The notes under the pieces were generated by a model, which searched no databases, was not told where the DNA came from, and worked only from the letters and a program-made list of their open reading frames with translations. DNA of 8,987 nt from Lachnospiraceae bacterium. GTDB taxonomy: Bacteria; Bacillota_A; Clostridia; Lachnospirales; Lachnospiraceae. Below are positions 1 through 4,781 of the stretch, in pieces; position 1 is the first letter of the stretch; each line of letters opens with the position of its first letter. Position numbers and translations under genes: made by a program. The stretch is taken from positions 1-8,987 of the forward strand of contig JAFWXB010000418.1 of assembly GCA_017523185.1 (NCBI GenBank). The letters run 5' to 3'.

Positions 1-42
1 AATTATAATCTGGCAAAAGCAATTTTGAACGCAGATAAATAG
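1..42 (+). CDS. C-terminal tail of an upstream gene (partial, unidentified)
   Basis: The window opens in a reading frame that encodes NYNLAKAILNADK and stops at TAG (40-42). The other two + frames close almost at once. This is probably the last 13 codons of a gene that starts before the window. The tail is too short to assign a family. The next gene begins 73 bases downstream, so the two could share a transcript. Confidence 0.4.
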   Translation, partial: NYNLAKAILNADK

Positions 43-45
43 TCT

Positions 46-76
46 ACTACTTCAGATGCGTAGGATATTAAGTAGT
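46..76. promoter_or_regulatory. Inverted repeat upstream of the GntR gene, possible operator
   Basis: ACTACTT (46-52) is repeated as its exact reverse complement AAGTAGT (70-76), with 17 bases between. It lies between the upstream stop codon and the ribosome binding site of the GntR gene. YtrA-type regulators commonly bind an inverted repeat in their own promoter region, so an autoregulatory operator is possible. The arms are short, and a weak transcript-end hairpin is equally possible. No clear -35/-10 pair is visible here. Confidence 0.25.
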
Positions 77-98
77 GAGTAAAAGGAGAGTTTTTTCA

Positions 99-119
99 TT
101 GAAAGGAATTGATTTATGA
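99..119 (+). other. Possible 6-codon leader ORF coupled to the GntR gene
   Basis: A strong ribosome binding site (AAAAGGAGAG, 81-90) sits 8 bases before a TTG codon at 99. That codon opens the mini-ORF M-K-G-I-D-L, which ends in TGA at 117-119. The stop overlaps the GntR start codon as ATGA. This would account for a good binding site too far upstream to serve the GntR ATG directly. Chance is a real alternative, because the mini-ORF is tiny and uses TTG. Confidence 0.2.
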
Positions 120-493
120 AATTGTTACAAAATATTGGGATACCAATATATCAGCAGATTGCAGACCAAATACGGGAGGATATTTTAAGTGAAAAATTGA
201 AACAAGGAGAATATTTACCATCTATTCGAAGTTTAGCCAAGGAGTTGAAAATTAGTGTTATTACAACAATGAAAGCGTATGAACTTTTAGCAGAAGAAGG
301 TCTTGTAACAGCTGTACAGGGAAAGGGATTTTATGTAAATGCACAAGATAGTGAAATGTTGCGAGAACAACATTTACGAAAAGTGGAAAATGCATTGTTA
401 GAAGCAATAAAAGCTGCAGAAATTGCTGGTATGAGTAATAAAGAACTAGAAATGACATTACATACGTTATTAGACTGGAGAAAAAGAATGTAG
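116..493 (+). CDS. GntR-family transcriptional regulator, YtrA subfamily
   Basis: A 125-residue DNA-binding repressor. Residues about 9-75 form the GntR winged helix-turn-helix: PIYQQIADQIREDI, then LPSIRSLAKELKIS, the recognition region ending in TMKAYELLAEEGLV, and the wing motif GKGFYV (69-74). The remaining ~50 residues are a short helical tail. This is the YtrA layout (about 120-130 residues) and lacks the large effector domain of FadR or HutC types. Family members usually repress a linked ABC transporter operon, often one responding to cell-envelope stress, and the ABC genes from 983 onward fit this. ATG 116 is the first possible start because an in-frame TGA lies at 110-112; AAAGGA (102-107) is a suitably spaced binding site. 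The effector is unknown. The partner ATPase lies unusually far away (489 bp). Confidence 0.9.
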   Translation: MKLLQNIGIPIYQQIADQIREDILSEKLKQGEYLPSIRSLAKELKISVITTMKAYELLAEEGLVTAVQGKGFYVNAQDSEMLREQHLRKVENALLEAIKAAEIAGMSNKELEMTLHTLLDWRKRM

Positions 494-513
494 GAAAATT
501 AAAGAATATAGCA

Positions 514-522
514 GGGAGGAGG
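514..522 (+). promoter_or_regulatory. Orphan Shine-Dalgarno sequence
   Basis: GGGAGGAGG, 20 bases after the GntR stop, is close to a perfect anti-16S match. No usable reading frame follows. The triplets after it run ATT AAA GTC TTT TTG AGA TAA with no ATG or GTG, and ATT (525-527) sits where a start codon would be expected. It looks like the former ribosome binding site of the next operon gene, left stranded. That reading is inference. Confidence 0.4.
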
Positions 523-654
523 ATATTAAAGTCTTTTTGAGATAATTTATATAAATGCGAATTTCATAAATAATAGCAGTTTATAACTTTTTATTATTTT
601 AAATGATAATTATAATTTAAAATATTTTTGTATAACAGAAAAATGAAGTATATT

Positions 655-794
655 TTTGTGTAATTTTTCGTATTTTATTAATTATAGTTTATAAAATATT
701 ACATAAAAGTAGAGAAAAATGAATGTAAATTCCTTATTTTAATAATAAATATTATATTTTGTATTTATTTCTAAAATTTGTCGAACTCACGTTA
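655..794. mobile_element. MITE-like element copy A (right part only)
   Basis: Positions 691-794 align without gaps to 2042-2145 of copy B, with 16 differences in 104 bases (about 85% identity). A weaker match reaches back to about 655. The right end is the terminal repeat TTGTCGAACTCACGTTA (778-794), ending in TA as the other copies do. I cannot find a matching left terminal repeat between 494 and 655, so the copy is truncated or its left end has decayed. No coding sequence lies inside. It separates the GntR gene from the ABC ATPase. Confidence 0.65.
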
Positions 795-838
795 ATTATA
801 GAGTTTATGTTATTACTATAAATGATAAAATATAACAT

Positions 839-933
839 ATTGCACAAAATAATCCGTAATAGAAAGACATATTTATAATAACAGAAAGAAATGTCTTTCT
901 ATGACAAACAAACTACACATAGTTTTGTGCAAT
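839..933. repeat. Nested inverted repeat (95 bp), second small palindromic element
   Basis: Two perfect inverted repeats lie one inside the other. The outer arms are ATTGCACAAAA (839-849) and TTTTGTGCAAT (923-933). The inner arms are AGAAAGACAT (861-870) and ATGTCTTTCT (891-900), with a 20-base loop. The unpaired spacers between outer and inner arms differ in length (11 and 22 bases). The structure differs from the GAACTCACGTTA family. It could be a second MITE type, or an RNA structure in the leader of the ABC ATPase, which starts 50 bases later. Confidence 0.55.
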
Positions 934-982
934 TTTCAATATTTGCTCAATTATAGTTTATTATTTATGAGAAGAAATATGA

Positions 983-1957
983 ATGAGTGGGAAACAAAGA
1001 AGTATGAACGCCAGTTTATATAAATATAAAATACAAAAAGTCTTTAATAGAATATGTATGAATGTGAATTATGTAATTGAAGGAAAAGAAATTAAAAAGA
1101 AATTTAAGGGGTTTGTATTGAATATTGAAGAATTGAAGATTCCAAAAGGATTTTCTACAGCATTAATTGGGGAAAATGGTGCAGGAAAGACAACTCTTAT
1201 TAATATTTTAGTGGGGATTCGTCTTGACCATAAGGGAACTATTCGCTATTTTGATGAGTTTGATGAGAAGGAACGAGAAGAAGGCAATCGAAAAGAGAGA
1301 ATTGGATATGTGGGTTCTGGGAATTTTTATTTGCCACAATGGAAAGTAAGTCAAGTAGAAGCTGTGAATACGTTATTGTTTGAGGGGTTTCATAAGGATA
1401 GATTTCGTGCATGGTGTAAAAAATTAGCTATTTTTGGAGAAAAATCGTTTGATGGTGCTAAAAAAGTAAATGAAATGTCAGATGGAAATAGAATGAAGTT
1501 AATGCTTGCTAATGTATTCGCAAGGGATACAGACTGTTTGATTTTAGATGAACCGGCATCGCCACTTGACCCATTGATGAGAGATAAACTTTGTGAGATG
1601 ATTCGAGAATATATAGAGGACGGGGACGGAGAACGTAGTGTTCTTTTTTCTACACATAATATTTCTGATATGGAAAATGTAACAGATTATGCTATTTTTA
1701 TGGAAAAAGGGAAAATTGTAGAAGAAGGTTTTATAGAGGATTTGAAAGAAAAATATATTGTTGTAAAGGGTGAAGCTGAGGATATTGAGGAAGCAAAAAA
1801 ACTTCTTTTTTCTATTCATACAAATACATATGGATTTGAGGGGATTTGTTTAGCGAAAGATATGGATAAGTTAGCAAATATGAATATTAGTTGTGAAAGA
1901 CCGAATTTGTATCAAATTAGTGTAGCAATAATGCAATATTATTCTTATTTGACGTGA
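983..1957 (+). CDS. ABC transporter ATP-binding protein, YtrB/CcmA-like
   Basis: A 324-residue cytoplasmic ATPase that would power the membrane proteins encoded at 2197-3502. Visible motifs are Walker A GENGAGKTT (63-71), a degenerate signature MSDGNRMKL (165-173) in place of LSGGQ, Walker B with D-loop LILDEP..SPLDP (186-197), and the H-loop histidine in STHNISD (His225). A normal Q-loop is hard to place. The ~75 residues after the H-loop match the extended C-terminus of YtrB-type exporters. The start is uncertain. The first 25 residues (rich in K, R, Y) precede the usual family beginning, and Met26 at 1058 (MNVNYVIEGKEI) fits better by alignment but has no clear ribosome binding site; 983 has a weak one (GAGAAGAA, 969-976). 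The last codon and the TGA stop lie inside the terminal repeat of copy B, so the C-terminus may have been altered by insertion. The substrate is unknown. Confidence 0.85.
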   Translation: MSGKQRSMNASLYKYKIQKVFNRICMNVNYVIEGKEIKKKFKGFVLNIEELKIPKGFSTALIGENGAGKTTLINILVGIRLDHKGTIRYFDEFDEKEREEGNRKERIGYVGSGNFYLPQWKVSQVEAVNTLLFEGFHKDRFRAWCKKLAIFGEKSFDGAKKVNEMSDGNRMKLMLANVFARDTDCLILDEPASPLDPLMRDKLCEMIREYIEDGDGERSVLFSTHNISDMENVTDYAIFMEKGKIVEEGFIEDLKEKYIVVKGEAEDIEEAKKLLFSIHTNTYGFEGICLAKDMDKLANMNISCERPNLYQISVAIMQYYSYLT

Positions 1958-2145
1958 GTTCGATAAATTATTAAAAACATAAATTTGATTATCAAAATAT
2001 AATTTTTATGCGATATTTTTATGGTTTTATATACTATTTTTATAAAATATTACATAAAGGTATGGAAAAACAAATGTAAATTTCATATTTTAATAATAAA
2101 AATGATATTTTACATTTATTTTTAAAATGTATTGAACTCACATTA
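1950..2145. mobile_element. MITE-like element copy B (complete, 196 bp)
   Basis: The left terminal repeat is TGACGTGAGTTCGATAAAT (1950-1968) and the right one TGTATTGAACTCACATTA (2128-2145). They are imperfect reverse complements. The interior is A+T-rich with no reading frame, and its right 104 bases match copy A at about 85%. TG at the left end, instead of the TA seen elsewhere, falls in the last sense codons of the ABC ATPase. The element fills most of the 239-bp gap between ATPase and first permease. Non-autonomous, as no transposase is present. Confidence 0.7.
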
Positions 2146-2176
2146 TGTTATTTAGGAAAAGGGGTGTAGTGATAAA

Positions 2177-2200
2177 ATGAAAGTGGGGATTGTTTTATGA
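2177..2200 (+). other. Possible 7-codon leader ORF coupled to the first permease gene
   Basis: ATG at 2177 opens M-K-V-G-I-V-L and ends in TGA (2198-2200), which overlaps the permease start codon as ATGA. A good binding site (GGAAAAGGGG, 2155-2164) lies upstream of it. The layout repeats that seen before the GntR gene (99-119). It could be a coupling minicistron, the remains of an older gene end, or chance. Confidence 0.2.
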
Positions 2201-2868
2201 TAAGAGCAATTAGAAGTTATTTTGTTTTTTCAGAGTGGAGATACCGTATTATTTTATTTGTAGTAATACCTATTAGTTTTATAGGAATTGATTATCTGCT
2301 TTCCCAAATATTGACAGCAGGAAATATCAAAGATGGTGTAGAAATAGCAATTATGGTAATTGGTGCTAGTATTTTAGTTATGGCTGAAGTGTTTGGTGAG
2401 TATTGGTTTTTGGCAGGAATCAATTCAAGAAAAGGTAAGAATATGGAGTATTTAAAGACATCAAATTGTTTTTTGGAAATAATGAAGTCTTGTCTTATTG
2501 TGGATTGGATGCGAAGATGGATAACGATTAGTGTTGTATTTATAATAACCGGAGATTTTGATATGAAGTCAGCAGAGGGTGTTTTAAAGTGGGGAAAAAT
2601 TTTTGCTGGAATTTGTTTGACTGTTGCAATTGCTCAAATCGGTGTGTATCTTGCACGATATATGACATTATTTCATTTTGTATTTTTGATAGCATATATT
2701 AGTGGAAGTATAACTGTTTTTGCAATGATACTTGTAATGAATTATCCACTTGTGGGTGGTATAGTAAGTGGAGTTTTAGCAGTTGGAAGTGGTATGTTTT
2801 CTGTGTGGCATACGTTAAAGCGTGTGAAGGGGGGATATTATGATAAACGATATCAAGTTGGGATTTAA
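2197..2868 (+). CDS. ABC-2-type transporter membrane subunit (putative), first of two
   Basis: A 223-residue very hydrophobic protein with about six membrane segments, near residues 18-38, 48-73, 108-120, 133-153, 158-182 and 184-205. A basic cytoplasmic loop (SRKGKNMEYLKTS, about 77-89) lies after the second. There is no signal peptide or catalytic motif. I do not recognise a named family from sequence. The role is inferred from size, topology and position between an ABC ATPase and a second, overlapping membrane protein. ATG 2197 has GGGGA (2185-2189) at good spacing. Its 3' end overlaps the next gene by 29 bases, so the two membrane subunits are likely translated together and may form a heterodimer. 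Confidence 0.7.
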   Translation: MIRAIRSYFVFSEWRYRIILFVVIPISFIGIDYLLSQILTAGNIKDGVEIAIMVIGASILVMAEVFGEYWFLAGINSRKGKNMEYLKTSNCFLEIMKSCLIVDWMRRWITISVVFIITGDFDMKSAEGVLKWGKIFAGICLTVAIAQIGVYLARYMTLFHFVFLIAYISGSITVFAMILVMNYPLVGGIVSGVLAVGSGMFSVWHTLKRVKGGYYDKRYQVGI

Positions 2869-3502
2869 GTTATTGCCATATTCTATGCAATATGTACAAA
2901 GTTTAATAGCTTTTGGAATTTTTATTGTAATAGCTCTAATGATGGATATTTTTCCTATGCCATTTACTGCTTATGTGGGAGTTTATTATCTGTTTGGCAT
3001 GGTGTTTGCTGTACAATTGATTCATATGCTTGGGGCTTCTGATATGATACAGGCTTCACCATATAAAAAGCGTTTACAGACGAGAATTGTAACGTCTATA
3101 GCATTTTGTATGGAATTGGTTTTAGTGACGATTATGATAATAATTAGAATGATTCATTATTTTGCTTTTGATTATATGAAAGAAAGTGTATGTAATACGT
3201 TGTTTCTTACAAGTATATTGATTATTATTTTAAATATTTATATGACTATGGCAATGAAATTTTATTGGATAAGCACCATTTTTTTTGTTATAGCATTTAT
3301 GGGTATTTATATGCAAATAATGAAAAAAATAGTTTTTTTAAAAGAGGCACAATATAGGGTTGTTTCGCTTCCTGTTGGGATTGTAATGTGCTATATTTCA
3401 ATTGTTATAGGAAGTGTGTTAATGTATGGATTTGGAAAACTTTTATATGAAAAAGAATATAGTCCTATGGCTTTTCGTCATGCATTGAAAAGAGGAAAAT
3501 AA
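2840..3502 (+). CDS. ABC-2-type transporter membrane subunit (putative), second of two
   Basis: A 220-residue protein with about six membrane segments, near residues 18-38, 42-64, 83-105, 119-138, 140-160 and 176-198. The cytoplasmic stretch ASPYKKRLQTR (72-82), between the second and third, resembles the loop of clostridial ABC-2-like permeases found beside YtrA/YtrB genes; this is recognition from memory rather than a search. The start at 2840 lies inside the preceding gene in another frame and has a strong purine-rich binding site (GAAGGGGGG, just upstream). It ends 8 bases before element copy C. The substrate is unknown; an exported peptide, lipid or antimicrobial would fit the GntR-YtrA context. 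Confidence 0.7.
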   Translation: MINDIKLGFKLLPYSMQYVQSLIAFGIFIVIALMMDIFPMPFTAYVGVYYLFGMVFAVQLIHMLGASDMIQASPYKKRLQTRIVTSIAFCMELVLVTIMIIIRMIHYFAFDYMKESVCNTLFLTSILIIILNIYMTMAMKFYWISTIFFVIAFMGIYMQIMKKIVFLKEAQYRVVSLPVGIVMCYISIVIGSVLMYGFGKLLYEKEYSPMAFRHALKRGK

Positions 3503-3510
3503 ATATTATT

Positions 3511-3643
3511 TAACGTGAGTTCGATAATGGAATATATTAAATGAAAATTGTATGGTAAATCATTAAAACCGTTTTAGAATTGTAGTTTTGTTTTATTCGA
3601 TACAGTTTAAATATATTTTTATGAAATTATTGAACTCACGTTA
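3511..3643. mobile_element. MITE-like element copy C (complete, 133 bp)
   Basis: This is the best preserved copy. Left end TAACGTGAGTTCGATAAT (3511-3528) and right end ATTATTGAACTCACGTTA (3626-3643) are reverse complements at 17 of 18 positions. Both outer ends are TA, consistent with a TA target duplication as made by Tc1/mariner-type transposases. The A+T-rich interior has no coding capacity. The element begins just after the stop codon of the second permease gene. Its long stem could also act as a transcript-end hairpin. Confidence 0.75.
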
Positions 3644-3793
3644 TTTAATTTGGAATTTATGTTGTTGAAAACATATTTTTTTAAGATTGTTTTGTCATTT
3701 GTTGAGAAATATACATATTATATATAAAACATTTTATTACAAAATCGCATAAGACGTTTTGGTTTTTACTATATTTTACTATAATTGATAAAA

Positions 3794-3812
3794 TAACGTG
3801 AGATTGACAAAT
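3794..3812. repeat. Solo left end of the MITE-like family (copy E)
   Basis: TAACGTGAGATTGACAAAT differs from the family consensus at two positions. No right-end partner is visible within the next 200 bases, nor inverted before it except the end of copy C. It is probably a remnant of a deleted copy. Confidence 0.5.
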
Positions 3813-3826
3813 TAAAAAAAGAAATA

Positions 3827-3861
3827 CAAACTATTATTTTGGTTATAAAAATAGGAGTTTG
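3827..3861 (+). other. Imperfect hairpin inside the remnant copy E
   Basis: CAAACT (3827-3832) pairs with AGTTTG (3856-3861). After a 2x2 internal mismatch the stem continues with TATTTT pairing to an A-rich arm. A U-rich stretch follows loosely (3866-3880), so a weak terminator is possible; the tract is not contiguous with the stem. Confidence 0.25.
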
Positions 3862-3955
3862 CATTGGTTTTTCTATATTTTTATACATTATTAATAAAAA
3901 ATATGTCTTTTTTATATGGATAATTTTGTACAATATTCTAGATTTGATTCTGTTT

Positions 3956-3961
3956 TATAAT
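3956..3961 (+). promoter_or_regulatory. Candidate -10 box for the rhodanese gene
   Basis: A perfect TATAAT lies 75 bases before the rhodanese ATG. No good -35 is found at 16-18 bases; the best TTG-type hexamer (TTGTAC, 3926-3931) is too far away. The call rests on the -10 match and position only. Confidence 0.25.
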
Positions 3962-4036
3962 AGTAGTAAGACTTTAGAAATTATGTATGATTGACAGGTA
4001 GTGAAAGTCATAACAGTAATAGAAAGGATTTTATAT

Positions 4037-4354
4037 ATGAATTTTTTAGTTATTTATCCGAAGGATATAGAACGATTACAAATGGAAAAAAGAGCACTTA
4101 TAGTTGATATACGTTTAAGAAATGAGTATCAAAAAGGACATTGGAAAGGTGCTATAAATTATCCGGAAGAAGAAATAAATGATTATACAAGTGTATTGAA
4201 AAAAAATCGGATGATTATTTTGTATTGCGAACATGGTGGAAGTAGTATGCAAATTGCTCGTACTTTAGGAAAAAAGGGATATCAAGTTGGAACTGTTGTG
4301 GGTGGATATGAAGCAATAAAAAAATTTGAAGAAAACTATTTAAAAAATCATTAA
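4037..4354 (+). CDS. Single-domain rhodanese-like sulfurtransferase
   Basis: A 105-residue cytoplasmic protein made of one rhodanese domain, of the same size class as GlpE/PspE. The CH2A-type motif DIRLRNEYQKGHWKGAINYP spans residues 24-43. The active-site loop is YCEHGGSS (63-70), with Cys64 as the predicted persulfide-forming residue. The second glycine stands where many family members have N or another residue before R-S. The C-terminal motif VVGGYEAIKKF (88-97) is typical. Such proteins transfer sulfane sulfur from thiosulfate or persulfides to an acceptor such as cyanide or a protein thiol. ATG 4037 is preferred over the in-frame GTG at 4001 because AAAGGA (4023-4028) is well placed before it, and the extra 12 residues are not part of the domain. 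It stands alone between repeat elements, so no partner can be inferred. Confidence 0.85.
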   Translation: MNFLVIYPKDIERLQMEKRALIVDIRLRNEYQKGHWKGAINYPEEEINDYTSVLKKNRMIILYCEHGGSSMQIARTLGKKGYQVGTVVGGYEAIKKFEENYLKNH

Positions 4355-4380
4355 GATATGTAACAATAAGATAATTAAAA

Positions 4381-4512
4381 TAACATTAGTTCGACAAATA
4401 CAAAAAATAAATGATTATTATTATTTTTTTTCTGAAAATAAAATTGTAATAATGTTTTCTCACAATAATATTTTATTTTTATCAAGAAAGTTCAATAATG
4501 GAACTCACGTTA
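4381..4512. mobile_element. MITE-like element copy D (complete, 132 bp)
   Basis: The left end is TAACATTAGTTCGACAAAT (4381-4399), with two or three departures from consensus. The right end AATAATGGAACTCACGTTA (4494-4512) has a perfect outer 12 bases. Length matches copy C to within one base, but the interior shows little clear similarity to it. The element starts 27 bases after the rhodanese stop codon. No coding capacity. Confidence 0.65.
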
Positions 4513-4781
4513 AAATAAAAATATTTTAGTTTTCAAATAAACAATAATTTATTATAATAAATAAAAATAAACAATAATTTATAGTTCTTTGAGAAATGAT
4601 TTTATTTCGATATTGTTTTGGGGTAAAATAAACAAAACGCATTTTGAATAATGAAAAATATTTTAAATTTATTTAGTTATACAATATTTGTGTTTGATAA
4701 TAGAAATACATTTATACAATATTTTTCGTTGGTTTTTAGGTGTATTTGTAGAAAAATAAATAATTAAGAAAGAGAAAATTT
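4513..4781. other. A+T-rich leader region of the methyltransferase gene
   Basis: No gene is visible. It contains two pairs of direct repeats. AAATAAACAATAATTTAT occurs at 4535-4552 and 4565-4582. TTATACAATATTT occurs at 4677-4689 and 4712-4724. A possible promoter is TTGATA (4694-4699) with TACAAT (4715-4720), but the 15-base spacer is short. The repeats may reflect replication slippage in low-complexity DNA. Confidence 0.35.
4535..4582 (+). repeat. 18-bp direct repeat pair
   Basis: AAATAAACAATAATTTAT at 4535-4552 is repeated exactly at 4565-4582, 30 bases apart. Only two copies occur, with a 12-base A+T spacer, so this is not a CRISPR array. It is most likely a small tandem duplication. Confidence 0.6.

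Larger units (their letters stand above)
3644..4036. other. A+T-rich non-coding stretch upstream of the rhodanese gene
   Basis: No credible reading frame is visible on either strand. It holds an isolated element end (3794-3812), an imperfect hairpin (3827-3861) and a TATAAT (3956-3961) that may be the -10 of the rhodanese promoter. A TTGTCA (3692-3697) with TATTAT 18 bases further on is a second, weak promoter-like pair. In DNA this A+T-rich such matches are common by chance. Confidence 0.4.

Noticed and set aside
261..458. Minus-strand open frame opposite the GntR gene
   Set aside because: It overlaps the conserved winged-helix region of GntR on the other strand; the leucine-rich translation reflects the complement of that gene.
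494..982. Search for a riboswitch or T-box in the long leader of the ABC ATPase
   Set aside because: No G+C-containing conserved core of any riboswitch class was visible; the region is explained by element A and the nested inverted repeat.
1544..1819. Minus-strand open frame opposite the ABC ATPase
   Set aside because: It is a shadow of the ATPase coding strand, rich in F, I and K, with no recognisable domain.
4001..4036. GTG start at 4001 for the rhodanese gene
   Set aside because: The added 12 residues are not part of the domain, and the ATG at 4037 has a well-spaced AAAGGA.
4535..4582. Direct repeats considered as a CRISPR array
   Set aside because: Only two 18-base copies with a 12-base A+T spacer, and no cas genes; a local duplication is more likely.
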